Assembly: GCA_905250025.1 (NCBI GenBank)
Contig: CAJNOJ010000133.1
Span: forward strand, 213,255 to 277,254
Direction: 5' to 3'
Source of the DNA: Adineta ricciae
Taxonomy: Eukaryota > Rotifera > Eurotatoria > Adinetida > Adinetidae
DNA length: 64,000 nt
Shown: positions 38,330 to 51,334 of the stretch, piece after piece
Layout: each line of letters starts with the position of its first letter
How positions within the stretch are numbered: position 1 is the stretch's first letter
The notes under the pieces: model-generated
Database searches by the model: none
What the model was told of the DNA's origin: nothing
The model's input: the letters and a program-made list of their open reading frames with translations, nothing else
Position numbers and translations under genes: made by a program

Positions 38330-39620
38330 CGAAGACCACGAATCCAGTGGTAGTTTTTTTTGGGGGCAAAGGGTCACTTTTTTACAAAAATATTTTTTTC
38401 TATAAGAGTTGATCGGAGGGTTTTTGGCGTCGAGGAATTCGAGTCTGAGGTCAGTTCTTTCCTATTCACCAAGCTTCGGCTTCTTCCTTTCTCTTTTCAA
38501 AAAAGAGATATTTTTCTGTATCTTCCCAGGTCGAAAAATCCGGCCCGGAACCGCTCGGTGCTAGATTTTTCCGTACATTTCATGGAAGCAGGATTCCAGA
38601 CCGGGCTCAACCGGCTAAAATCTGCGCATATTCGGCGCTAACCTGACGGAAACTACCAAAACCGAACAAATCCGAAATAATCACTAAACACACCAGTCGA
38701 ACGCAAATACAACATAAGACCCCATACTAACAAAAACCCACGATCCGGTGCTATCCGAATCGATATTCGTATCAGCAAAAAGATAAACTAGTACAAATCT
38801 TCCCAGGATCTGCAATTAGCTCTACGTGGCTAATATAATAAATTGCCCTACGGACCATTAAGCTACACTTCGATCGCAAAATTACGAACTACAAACAACC
38901 TGGATTCTAGGATTACACAGTGGATTGCAATCTGAATTGCAATCGGATTAGCAATCCATAAAAATAACTTATACATTTAGAACTGACTTTTTCGTTGAGG
39001 ATTGTATTCTGAGTTTGAGTCCGCATCAGTGGTTCTGAAAAACTGCGAAGTCTGTTGTTGGTTTTTTTTAGGTCAGTGTTTTGCAGGAACTGTGATAGCG
39101 GAAAGAAGTTGGAAAAGATGGGATTTGTAGTTTTATGTTTGTTCACGGTTGGTTACGTTTCACCGGTTCAAATATGGGTTCCTTTCAGTTACTGGCGGTT
39201 TTTGGTTTTGGGAAACGATCGGATACTTGGAGTGGTGCGGGAAGAGTAGGGATTTTCTGGGAAATATGCGGGAAACTTTTTGGCGATCGCAGTATTTTTT
39301 GTTTCCGTAGGGTTAGATCGGGACCCGGCTGTTTTATGTGGTGTTCTGTTTAGCCGGATTAAGGTGGCATTACTGTATTTCGTGAAGATATGAGAGGAAA
39401 CCGGTCAACGGAATTAATGGGAATATCAGGGATCCGGTTCCGAGGCATTCTGGCCTGGAACACTGCTTCGACATTCCTATGGTTTTCCGTCGGGAATCAT
39501 CCAGATATGGTGAGAACGACTCGGAACGAGCCAGAAAAGGGCTGCTTTCCTTTCGGTTCCGGTGGCCGGATCGTTCGTCCTGGATTTGCTAGAATCTTTT
39601 AGAGAAAATAGTGGATTGAA
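38330..39620. repeat. GC-skewed, degenerate foldback-like block
   Basis: The left part (about 38520-38900) is C/A-rich on this strand and the right part (about 39050-39600) is G/T-rich. A few words match in inverted order: ATCCGGCCCGGAACCG near 38540 against the complement of CGGTTCCGGTGGCCGGAT near 39560, and GAAGCAGGATTCCAG near 38584 against the complement near 39460. It is richer in GC than its flanks. It may be an old foldback transposon; it carries no convincing coding sequence. Confidence 0.35.
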
Positions 39621-40550
39621 CAGTATTCCTGGGTGTGATGTGTAAGAAGGTAGTATTTTAGGATTTGACACAAAAGGTTTAGTATATCTTACACTGTGAT
39701 AGTTACATCTAAAAAAATCAGAACAAGTGGTATGAGCCTAACATCATTATTGTATTGTTAGGTGCGATATATCAGATTTTCCGATAGGATTTTAGCGGAA
39801 AATATGTGGCAAAAAGATGCACCCGTCAGGTCAAGTCCATCTTGTTAGCTGCAGAAACATCGATCATGCAAATAGTATTTTCAACATATGAAGCACTAGG
39901 ATTGATGTTCTTTCCAGGGTAAATCATAAAATAAAACTATTTATCGAATTTCTTCTGGTAGCGAAATGAGTGGAAGATCACCAATTTGGAAGCAACAATA
40001 AAAAGAAACGTAGTTATTCACTTTCAAAGTTATTCAAGAGCGAAAGGCATAACGGAGACAGTTATAGAAACGGCTAGCCGTCAGTGGCCGACCGGACAGA
40101 GGCTAACGAATGACTAGACATTAGTCTGATAAGAGTTTAGGAAGCAAAATAAGTATGAGTAAAAGATTGAGAAAATTATCAAATGATTGGATCATTTAAA
40201 TAGCGTAATTCTTATTTCTTTCAGTAGAGGATTAGCGGCTATGGCGATGCGTTACTTGTGATCAGTAGACTAGAAATGTGTATTTATAATCGTCAATTAA
40301 AAATGCATTCGTAGACAAATAACTTGTGCATTTTATCTCTTATAAGAAATTTTGATAAATCTGTATACTTCGCATTTTTTATACTTTCATTCAATTAAAA
40401 ATATTAGAATAATTCGAGTAGAAAAGTCGTATCTGTATTTTGTTGAATAAATTTTTAAAAGTGGAGAAAAAGCTATGTAAACGTGCGTTAATAATTTTTT
40501 GTAAAATTACATCTCTTTTTTTTTATGTAAAAAACATCTCCTGATAAAAA

Positions 40551-41462
40551 ATGAACATTTCAACATATGAAAAGGCAATGACGAGGATAGATTATAGTGT
40601 GATCGCTCCTTTATCAATGGCATTTTCGGTAACTGCTATTTTAATTGCTTTTTATGTGTTGATTCTTATCATATTTAAAAAAGAATTGCATACAGTGAAT
40701 CGTTTATTAACATGTAATACATGTTTAGCATCTATTTTATATTGTCTTGTACAATTTATTGATTACATTTATCTTTTAATAATAACATGGGATACAGATG
40801 ATCAATCATGTCGATGGCGGGCTTATTTTTCTTATATGTCTTTGATTTCAATTATTTATTCTTATGTTCTTCAAATAATATCAAGATTTTTCTTTATTAA
40901 TTTATATGAAAAATATCGTTGGTTAATTTCATTTAAATCACATATTTATTTAATTTTATTTGGATGGATTATTATATTAGCGTTACCATTACCATCAATT
41001 ATAACAAATGATATTTATTTTCGTCCAAATGAACTTTGTTGGGTTTTATCAGATCATATATTACATTCATATTATATAAATATTGCATATTATATAATAC
41101 CAATTTTATTAATTATTATTTTTAGTATTCTTATAATGAAGCGAATATATAGCTATAGAAAAACAACAACAATACAACGTGCTAAGAAAAGAAGAGATCG
41201 TGATTCAGAAATCTTTCGTAATATAATTATATCATTTGGTATTTATTTTCTCGGTGGTATTCCATATATGATTGATCAATTTATAGATAGTCCATTTACT
41301 TATTCATTTGGTGTTGTTACTGTTACACTTGCTGTTAATTTGGAAAAACTATTTATTATTTACCTTGACCGAGATATTCGAAATATTATTAAAAATTATT
41401 TTTATCAAACACAAACTCGAGTTATACCAATAACGCTTAATCCTACTTTTACTGCTCGTTAA
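40551..41462 (+). CDS. Intronless 7TM receptor, rotifer-type orphan
   Basis: A single exon of 303 aa with seven clear hydrophobic segments. These include SVTAILIAFYVLILIIF, LASILYCLVQFIDYIYLLII, YFSYMSLISIIYSYVLQII, IYLILFGWIIILALPLPSI, YINIAYYIIPILLIIIFSIL, IFRNIIISFGIYFLGGIPYM and FGVVTVTLAVNLEKLFIIY. TM3 is followed by SRFFFINLYEKYRW in the DRY region without a canonical DRY. TM7 lacks NPxxY. An Arg/Lys-rich third loop (KTTTIQRAKKRRDRDSE) is present. Such short intronless receptors are abundant in bdelloids and their ligands are unknown. Codon choice is extremely AT-biased (TTA, ATA, AAT, TTT), more than in the housekeeping genes here. A polyadenylation-like AATAAA lies near 41597. Confidence 0.85.
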   Translation: MNISTYEKAMTRIDYSVIAPLSMAFSVTAILIAFYVLILIIFKKELHTVNRLLTCNTCLASILYCLVQFIDYIYLLIITWDTDDQSCRWRAYFSYMSLISIIYSYVLQIISRFFFINLYEKYRWLISFKSHIYLILFGWIIILALPLPSIITNDIYFRPNELCWVLSDHILHSYYINIAYYIIPILLIIIFSILIMKRIYSYRKTTTIQRAKKRRDRDSEIFRNIIISFGIYFLGGIPYMIDQFIDSPFTYSFGVVTVTLAVNLEKLFIIYLDRDIRNIIKNYFYQTQTRVIPITLNPTFTAR

Positions 41463-43192
41463 TTATATTTCAAAGTTTTTTTTGTCGAAACTATCATAAA
41501 CGGTAACATTAATTATTTGAAAATTGATTCGAAAATATGTACATTGAGGTGTTTTCATATATACATCTGTTGTCGTCTATCGTGTCTTATTCTTCAATAA
41601 ATGAAATTTACCGTTCTTAGTCAACTTAGATGATGAAAATAGATGATAACAATGTCATGTATATCCATTCATTTTTCAAAGAAAAGAAAATGATTTTATA
41701 TTTATTTAGATCAACTAATTTGTTAGACTTTATGAGATCTAACAAGAAGCAAATTCGAACTGCTTATCGTTAATAGAAATTCATGTGCCGTCAGATAGTA
41801 CTATTTAAAATTAGTGTTGAATGAGTTTCAATTAGTAATATTCTTGAGTATATTTCGAATCAAGATTGGTGCACTTCCGCTTATTTCTCTGAACTGCAAA
41901 AACGACAGAATGTTAAACCTTCGGACCGACTATTCTAATGGTTCAATACGATGAGCGCATCGCATAGGGGTTGCGAGGAAACAGCAGATCTTCAGTAAGT
42001 ACTTGGAGCGAAAGAACCAAATATGTGAATTGGAAGCATAAAATTGCGACTAGTTGTTGGCTGATGCACAGCAGTTAGCAATGTCTAGTCGTAGACCTTA
42101 AAAATCTTCACATAAAGTTCGAAAAAGAGCAGTACTTTTGAGAATTTGTTTCACATTTTCCACTTTCATTAGATAGAGAATACTTCGGAAATTTAGGATC
42201 GCAATTCAGTCGTTAAACTTTAATGCCAAGAAAAACTAGTGAATTCGATGAACGACCGTGATAAAAATGGAAAATCGTTTTAAATTGAAGAAAAGTACAA
42301 CCGGACAGACATTTAATAACGTCCTTAGCAATAATCTCGTCAAGAATAGGCACGAATATGACAGTTTATAGAAACTTAGCGTAAATACTGTGTGTGAACA
42401 GTACAAAAGATAATGAAGATGAATATACATAACTTGTCATGAAAAGGGAAGCGGAAAGAAGTTTCTTGTGCGCTGTAGATCAAAAGATCACTATAATGAA
42501 ACTTGATAACTGACATAAGATTAAAAGACACATTTTCGATATTGCACAATCTATGGTGTTAAAAATAAGGTGAAGACACACATACCGCTTACTGTATAGT
42601 TAATTGATTAACAATATTGCGTTTCAATGACGAATAACTAGATGAAACGATGCAAAGCGAAGAAAGTCATCCACAACATATTTAGATTGATATCCCTAGT
42701 GACGCTGAATAATCATTTCTAAGAGAAAAGGATGAAACCAAATAAATTGATCTGCTATAAATTGTGTAGAAAACAACGCGATGCATTATAGTTTTTAACT
42801 TCAATACTTGACTCTAAGGAGAAAACGAAGAACATTCCACTATCGCCCGTCAAAGAGCGTACTTTTACTCTAAAACTAAGGAACGAGAAGTTCTTCGCCT
42901 GATAAACCTGTCAAGATTTGGTCACTTTGAGATGTTCTAAATAGCAACGATATATCGTTATCCGGATTCTTTTCCAGTGTACCCCAGTCATTTCAACGAT
43001 TTATTTCTATTGATGCGACCGTGACGAAGTATAAGATAGCTTGAAATGTGCACAAACCTCCAAAACTGTTTAGGACATCACAGGAAAATGTCAACGAGCA
43101 CATAGTTGAAAAGCAAATTTTATTTCCTATACACAAAAAACATACATACACACACATGTATACGCAATTAAACGAACATCTACAAACACGTC
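41463..43192. other. Convergent intergenic region, no gene seen
   Basis: About 1.7 kb between the receptor and MOF 3' ends. AT-rich, with only short frames. No inverted repeats or RNA genes were recognised. Confidence 0.6.
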
Positions 43193-44877
<1,685 letters not shown>

Positions 44878-44968
44878 GACTAAAACTTATACTAGAAATC
44901 TAGAACAAATGAATAGTAAATGCATTTGATGTGTAAATTAGTCATTCGTTTTGATTGCGAAACATAAA

Positions 44969-46760
44969 CTATCGCCATAGATACAATTTGCCATGATTAC
45001 GTTTAACTGAATAATTCTCAATTAATTTCTTCTTTACGATAATCGATTGCACTCTTTCAACTACATCGTAATTGACATGAGAAAGAACTAATAAAAATAA
45101 TTGTTTAGCATTTAATAATAAAAACTCGAGAATTATTTCAAGATGACTTTCATCGATGCATATTTTGAGATGTTCCATGCGGGGAAACATATGAGTAATA
45201 AGCTTCAAATGTTTCATGTCACACTCTTCATATACTTTGACTCGTGTAATTCGATTATTTACTGGTACTAAACTAAACACGCTGGATTGTTTAACAGATA
45301 TTCTGGGTAAACTGAATAACTTTAACAATTCTACATTAGGAAAATCTTGTAGTAATGATATGAGTTTCTTGATGGACAGATTTTCATCTTTAATATATAG
45401 TTTGCTGATTTGTAACAGAGGAATGATAGATTTCATCGAACGAGCGTGCCAAGAAGTATCTTTGACATCATGAAGAGTAAGTTCTTTAACACAAGGAAAC
45501 TGAATAGTAAACTTCTCTGCTTCCAAACACCCTTCGATTTCAACATGACGAGCGTAATTAATGCCATGGTGAGTTTTAAAATTTTCATGCAACTTGAATT
45601 GCTCATATCTGAAGAACGCAATCTGTAAGAAAAAATAAATCAGTATTTCTTGTTTAAACTCACCGGTATGGTACAATCGAAAAGAAATAGAAGCAACATT
45701 CATCGTCAATTTGAGAATGATAATAATAATTGAAGAACCAATTTCGATCTATCCAAAATTTCGAAGAAAATTCCTGTATTAACTTTTGTTGTGTATCAAT
45801 GTTAGCTGAATTTGAATATTGGAAATCAAAAGTATCTAAACATGGCATATACTGTTCAATCAACTCTTCCCATCTTTCCGCACGAAGATAATTCTCATCT
45901 CCTGTCTTGCATATTCTTAATATTTTCAACCGAGAACTAACATTTACCAGAAATGATTTCAAATCGTGAAATTCCAGAGCATGTAATTTGAAACGAATGA
46001 TTTTCAAATTTATCGATGTTTTCATCTCGTCATAATGCGCGCCGTACAGTTGATTGCATGATAAGTGTTCCAGTCGAGGTAGATAAGAAAGAATTGCAAC
46101 GAGTTGATCGAGACGACAATGGCCATCGATTACCAGATGTTTTAATATTTGACATGAATCAACAGCAAGTGCCAGTGGCACACGATCTCCACCATGAGGA
46201 TATTTAAATTGGAAATATTTCAATTTTGTTAATTGAAAAAGAGAAAGATAGATAACATTGAGATCTTGGAAATAATCTGACGATTCGATTGAAAGACTAG
46301 AGAAATTTGGCAAGGATTTTAATTGTTGTAGAAGTGTAATGATTCGGTCTGGTGGAATGTGTTGAGTAATTAAAGTTTTGAGAGAAGAAAACTGATTGAT
46401 TGTAAAAAACTCAAGAAATTCTTTGGTTATTTTCAGCCAACTGATTCGTGCCATGTTTGGTTGAATAATCTCTTTACATTGTCGTTCATAGATAGATTTT
46501 GACTTTAATGGAAAGTTTATATTTAATAGAAATGATCGCTGAGTAAGAAGAGATCGAAAGCGTGAGTTTAAATTAACAAAGATATCGTACATAAGGCAAA
46601 AATCACCATAATCGAAAATTTCATGGAGTAATTCATTTGATAAATCTTCAAATTGACTTCTTGACGGCCTATTTCAACGAAAAAATGTTCATAGTAAAAA
46701 TAGATCAACAAACACTTACCTTTTCGTATTGTCTTCCTGCGTCTCCTGTCGTCGTTTCAT
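44969..46760 (-). CDS. F-box protein with divergent leucine-rich C-terminus
   Basis: Three exons (46760-46720, 46668-45664, 45608-44969) give 561 aa. The start is MKRRQETQEDNTKRPSRSQ. The F-box is FEDLSNELLHEIFDY with YDIFVNLNSRFRSLL, at about residues 19-55. The remainder has irregular leucine-rich segments of about 25 residues (for example LPNFSSLSIESSDYF, LTKLKYFQFKYP, CQILKHLVIDGHC, YLPRLEHLSCNQLYG, FPCVKELTLHDV, FPRMEHLKICID), resembling the LRR-like repeats of the large rotifer F-box families. It probably recruits a substrate to SKP1-CUL1; the substrate is unknown. The in-frame acceptor is the CAG at 45611-45609, which yields VPYRYEQFKLHENFK. The short gap to MOF suggests co-transcription is possible. 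Confidence 0.85.
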
Positions 46761-47024
46761 AATCTAAAAACAACTTTGAAGTACAACAGTGCTTTTCTGT
46801 TTATTTGCAAAAAAAAATCTGTGATTTCTTTTTATTTGAATTTATAAACACATAAGACAAGTCTTTCGATATTTTTTCTCGTCAACTCTCTCTCGCTGTA
46901 TATCAAAACAAAATACACAAGAAAGAGATGTATGAATATGTATAAGTATATGTATATCTGACAATGGCTTCACTGTTTCATTCAGCTAATATCTGACATA
47001 ACAAGATATTTGAAATGGTTCATG

Positions 47025-48507
47025 TTAAAACTTTTCTTCATAATTATCAAATGGTTGTAAAGCAAATTGCACAATCGATTCCAGTATCCATTCAGGACTG
47101 AGAAAGTGAACACCATTGGAGCGTGATGTTTCGAATAGTTGCTGTTGATTAGAAGAATGAAATGGAAGTAGTTTATCACAGAGCACAATCGTTAATATCG
47201 ACGAATCATTAGATGTTGTTATTGGAAGAGTATTTAAAAGTGTACCGCCACACAATGTTATCAAAGAAGCAAGCTCAGTTTTATCCTAAGAAAATCAAGT
47301 CGAAGAATTTCATTCAAATTAATGTTCTTTACCATTTTCTCTTGACAACCGTTACAAAGGATAAAGATATGACAATTTTCGAATAGATTTGCATGCTTGG
47401 ATAAGCGACTATGACGCATGCCATCGTGATATTCTCCGAATGGAATATCACCTCGTATTTCAAACGCAAGTTCGTCAATGAGTTGACTTTGTTTAAAACA
47501 TTCGGAAATCCAACGATATGTCAGAACGAATAAATGACGGGCAATCGCTTGAAATACTTTGATTGTCAATGGACATAATAATTGCTTTTCTTCATTGCCA
47601 ACAATTAAGTGTGTTGTACGATCGTCAACACAATTCGATAAGACAATCTGATTTGGAAATAATGACGCAAAACGATAAACTTCAGTCTAGAAATGAATCT
47701 TTCATTGGAAAACAGAAGTATTCTTTCAAATTTCTACATACAGTTTGTTCAATATTCAGACATGAATATGCCAAAACGATCCGTTTTTCTCCCGGTGGAC
47801 AAACCATAACAATATTTGAAGTGAACGTATCATCATGATTACCGTCACTTGTATATTCGTTATCAAACGATGTTGATAATTCTATTCAAGAAGAATTTAA
47901 CTTTTACATTATGAGAATTTGTACATTCCTACCATTGAACGATAAATTTTGTGCTGAAAATGGTGGTGACAATGTATCATCAAGATGGAACGAATCATCT
48001 TGCTGATACTGTTGTTTTTTCTTCTTCTTTTTTGCGTATAAGTTTAACGGCAATTTATTTTCTTTTCTCATTTTCACACGGGCATTGGTAAACCAAACTG
48101 TGATTTGCGACAGAGACATTTTCGTCTTTTCCATCAATTCTTGTTTATCCGTCTCATTTGGATCTACAAAAAACAAATAAGACAAAAATAAACGCGTGTC
48201 TATATCAAGCGGACAAACATACATGGATGTTGTTGATGTTCGAAAAGCCATTGTTTCAAAGGACCTGTTGAATTCTTTTCTCGACCTGTAGTGTTGAACA
48301 ATGTTGATAATTTATCATCTAAAAAAACTTGAACTTGTTAATGCAAGATGCGAATGTTGAATTCTTACCATTTGGATACTGAACAGGTACGTCCGTTTTA
48401 TTAATTTTGCAATTGGATTTCTTATTTTCACCAAATGTAATCGGTGTTGTGTCATCGAACAACATTTCATCTTCTCCAGTGCTTATGTAAGATTGTTGAT
48501 TGAGCAT
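47025..48507 (-). CDS. Predicted TALE homeodomain-tandem BRCT fusion protein
   Basis: Six exons (48507-48369, 48318-48223, 48163-47933, 47881-47742, 47686-47333, 47285-47025) sum to 1221 nt, 406 aa, with every phase matching. Residues about 56-117 are a TALE homeodomain: GPLKQWLFEHQQHPYP (PYP insertion), SLSQITVWFTNARVKMRKEN (WFxNxR). It is nearest to Iroquois/Mohawk types. A Lys-rich stretch (AKKKKKKQQ) follows. Residues about 180-400 are two BRCT repeats: VYRFASLFPN, TTHLIVGNEE, TIKVFQAIARH, VLTYRWISECF; then FEIRGDIPFGEYH, close to the BRCA1 inter-repeat region; then ITLCGGTLL and FLSPEWILES. Intron 47932-47882 (GTAGGA...AATAG, 51 nt) joins the halves. Reading into it gives a stop after nine codons. 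Alternatively two overlapping genes. Confidence 0.72.
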
Positions 48508-48721
48508 GTTGATTAGTAAAGACAAGGCAAGTAGTTTCTAATGAGCGTTGATGTATTCTGTGCGAACAAGAGATTAATCGAACGAATAGAACAGAGTTCA
48601 AACAGAGGTCAGTAATTTTTTGTATGGTTGGAAAGGGAACCAATAAGAAGAAAGACGCAAGTGAATGAATGAATCAAGCGAAGTCTTTCTGCTTTTTTGA
48701 CTTCTACTATCATTTTATTTT
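48508..48721. promoter_or_regulatory. Short divergent intergenic region, likely shared promoter
   Basis: Only 214 bp separate the starts of the homeodomain-BRCT gene (-) and HAKAI (+), so regulatory sequence for both must lie here or inside the genes. No specific motif is claimed. Confidence 0.4.
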
Positions 48722-49895
48722 ATGATTAAAATGGGACCGATTGAAACCAATGCGATAGTTTCTCATCAACAGCAGCAACAACAGCAACAACCTCAGAAAT
48801 CTCGACGACGATCACATTCAAGTGAACGAAACTCTCGTGATAACAATCGACAGAAATCTCGAAGGAATACACGTTCGAGAAGTGGAGATCGCGAGTCATC
48901 ATCTTCGAGCAGTGGTTTGTATTGATTACAGGATAATTTCGACTTCATAACAATATGCTTCTTCTAGATCGTGATCATGACGATGGGAACAGAAGTATGG
49001 ACGATGACGACAATGAAGACGATGATGATAGTGTCAGTGATAGGAGTTCACGTGGAAGCCCATCGACAAGACAACCGAGTAGCATTCGATGGGATTACCG
49101 AGTAAATTGAAAAGATTTTTCGTTGCTCAAAGGAATTTCTGAGTTGATCATTGTTTGTAGATAAATCATGTAGGAAGAAGAATCAAAGAAACCAAAGCAT
49201 TCTGTTGTCTTAGTTGTCGTTATCCAGTGTTACTTGTTGGAAGATTGGTAAGACATTACTGACTGCACGAAAATCATCATAATATCCTGATTCTCAAATG
49301 TAGGTTCCATGTAAACATGCGGCTTTCTGTCTACAGTGTGCCAATGAATGTAAAAATAACAGTCGAAATTGTCCAAAGTAAATTGTTTCCACAGCAGTTT
49401 GTACTAATTAACTTGATGTTTTCTTTGAAAAGATGCAACGAAGTGATTAGTGATATCGAGAAGATCGAAGCGAAAAACCTTATTCTTTGTCATCATGGGT
49501 CACATCCACATTCACAAGATGCTTGTTTACGTGGATACACATCACAGCGTGATCTTCAAGAACATGTTAAACGACGTCATGAACAACCACCACCCCCGTC
49601 TCAGTCGGTACAAGCTCGTCTCGATCCACCGCTTCAACTACTTCCTCCTCCTACACATCCCCCTTCAGCTGTATTTCCTGGTCTTGGCGTTGATTCACAG
49701 CAACAACCACCTCCACATCCGCCACCACTGATGACATTCCCACCAATGAATGTTCCAGGAATGCCGCCACCACCTCTCTATGATATGCGGTTCCGTCCGC
49801 CAGCTTATGGTCATCCTCCACCACAACAACAATTTGTTCCTCCTCAACAGCAATATCGTCCGCACTCCTATCCTCCGAATCGACCTATGTACTAG
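48722..49895 (+). CDS. CBLL1: E3 ubiquitin ligase HAKAI (CBLL1), m6A writer-associated
   Basis: Five or so exons join in frame. The N-terminus (ATG 48722 or 48731) is Gln- and Arg/Ser-rich (SRRRSHSSERNSRD) and acidic (MDDDDNEDDDD). The conserved core reads RINHVGRRIKETKAFCCLSCRYP, then LVPCKHAAFCLQCANEC, NNSRNCPKCNEVI and IEAKNLILCHHG. It ends with GYTSQRDLQEHVKRRHEQP. This is the RING plus phosphotyrosine-binding (HYB) zinc-finger arrangement of HAKAI. The C-terminus is Pro/Gln/His-rich (PPPPSQSV, PPHPPPLMTFPP), as in other animals. HAKAI is a subunit of the WTAP/VIRMA m6A methyltransferase complex and an E-cadherin ubiquitin ligase. It converges on FBXO22 with 131 bp between stops; AATAAA lies near 49955. 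Confidence 0.9.
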
Positions 49896-50026
49896 TCGAT
49901 TCTCTTGTGTATGTACATAAAATTCAAAGAAAATCTCGATGTTTCGTTGTCTCTAATAAACTAGTATTTGACTTGAAGTATTACAACTCTGAGTGTTGAA
50001 GAGCATTGAACCGAAGATATTTATTT

Positions 50027-51334
50027 TTACAAACGTATCGAAACTAGTGAAAATATTGTCGAATAACTATGAAACAAATCTTTAAATGTCCGTGTTTTCG
50101 ATTGTTCATCCGCCAGATAATCATAACCGAATTCACCATTACCAAAGATTCCAATCAATGGTGTATTTGGAAATAAAGTTCGAAATTCCGAACATTCAAC
50201 ATTAGATTCTTGATTATAGAAATCTAAGCCGCGTGCTACACAACTGACTTGTATTGCAAATGATAAAGAACATTGTTGATATTCGTTTGATTTTAATTCT
50301 TTCAATTTTTCTCGTATGGCATCTCGTGTTTGAATCTGATTTTTTAAGACAATTTGTCGAACATGTAAATGATTTCGATCACCAGTAAGAACAATTCCAC
50401 AAGGATTATTTGAGGAATGTTTCCTCGTATCTTTTCGATTATCATAACGACTTCGGTTGACATATCCGCCGATAATAGCTATATCCGACGAATAAAATTC
50501 CAGTAATTTTTTCATGCAATTCACTGTTTGAGATTGGGGCGACGACGAGAAGAATATGACAAGACGAATCGGTACGTCGTCTGGAACACCTCCAAGACAT
50601 TGATGTAAATCTGCACGAGACATAGTAGATGATATTGAAGTTTTGTGTGGGATTTCAAACGGATAGATTCCTAAGGTATTCGACGGAAATCTAGGAAGTA
50701 GAAGAATACCCATGGCGTCATCTGAAAGTTATTATAAACTTTTGTACTGTTAGAATGTCTCGATCGATTTACCTTGTTCAATTTCATTGGTTTGATTGTC
50801 TTCGTTCGATGCAACAATCGCATCTGAAACAATCATTAGGACTTGACATGATTTGTTCAAATGACGCAAGCACGACTGCAGAATATCACAGCGCCCTGTT
50901 CTATTCGATGCCGATTGTGAACGAAAACGTTTTGGATATTTAGCTGAAGATGATGCATCTCCTGTTGCGGATGTTAATGATTGGAAACCCTTTTTTTCTA
51001 AATTGTTTGTCACAACTATGAATGCTAAATATGGAATTGACCAGAGATTGTTTTGTATGACTGACGAGAGAAATCGATCAAAATCCGACCGAAGATATGG
51101 AAATTCTATCGTTGACGATAAGGGATTCGGTGGATAAGTTAAAGCATGTACAGTATGCCGTTGTGTTTTAACCAAACGAGCAAGCTGGGCCCAGGCTTGA
51201 CAAACCAAAGAACAGGAGTCAATAGAATGGATTGGTAAATGTCGAAAAATTGCACGATTGACATCATAGACTGTGGTCAATACATCGCTTGACGATAGCG
51301 ACTCTTCTATCTTCTTCTGAGTTTCTTCAGTCAT
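50027..51334 (-). CDS. FBXO22: F-box only protein 22-like (F-box plus FIST domains)
   Basis: Two exons joined at E-Q-D-D (donor near 50772, acceptor near 50723). The real start is ATG 51334 (MTEETQKKIEESL). The F-box is near residues 25-60: VNRAIFRHLPIHSIDSCSLV with CQAWAQLARL. The middle part matches FIST_N (IPYLAFIVVTNN, CDILQSCLRHL). The FIST_C half has MGILLLPRFP, CLGGVPDDVPIRLVIFFSS, IAIIGGYVNRS and FRTLFPNTPLIGIFGNGEFG, ending YSTIFSLVSIRL. FPNTPLIGIFGNGE and the C-terminus are FBXO22-diagnostic. FBXO22 is an SCF substrate receptor (KDM4A, methylated p53 and BACH1 in mammals). It is tail-to-tail with HAKAI. Confidence 0.92.

Larger units (their letters stand above)
36130..40550. other. 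4.4-kb gene-free region with transposon remnants
   Basis: No conserved coding sequence was recognised. It contains the complete non-autonomous hAT element at 37133-38253 and a GC-richer, strand-skewed block at about 38330-39620. The flanks are AT-rich unique sequence. Confidence 0.65.

Noticed and set aside
39055-39602. Plus-strand frames of 64-72 codons in the GC-skewed block
   Set aside because: Trp/Gly/Phe-rich translations of G/T-skewed DNA in all frames; no domain recognised.
45433-45621. Frame starting MRSSDMSNSSCMK at the F-box exon 3 boundary
   Set aside because: Using the first CAG (45625-45623) as acceptor would force this shorter frame; the CAG at 45611-45609 keeps the long leucine-rich frame open.
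47904-48251. Homeodomain exon read as a stand-alone 115-codon protein ending RNVQILIM
   Set aside because: The first 30 residues are intron 2 sequence and the last nine are intron 3; the spliced model explains the region better, although intron retention remains possible.
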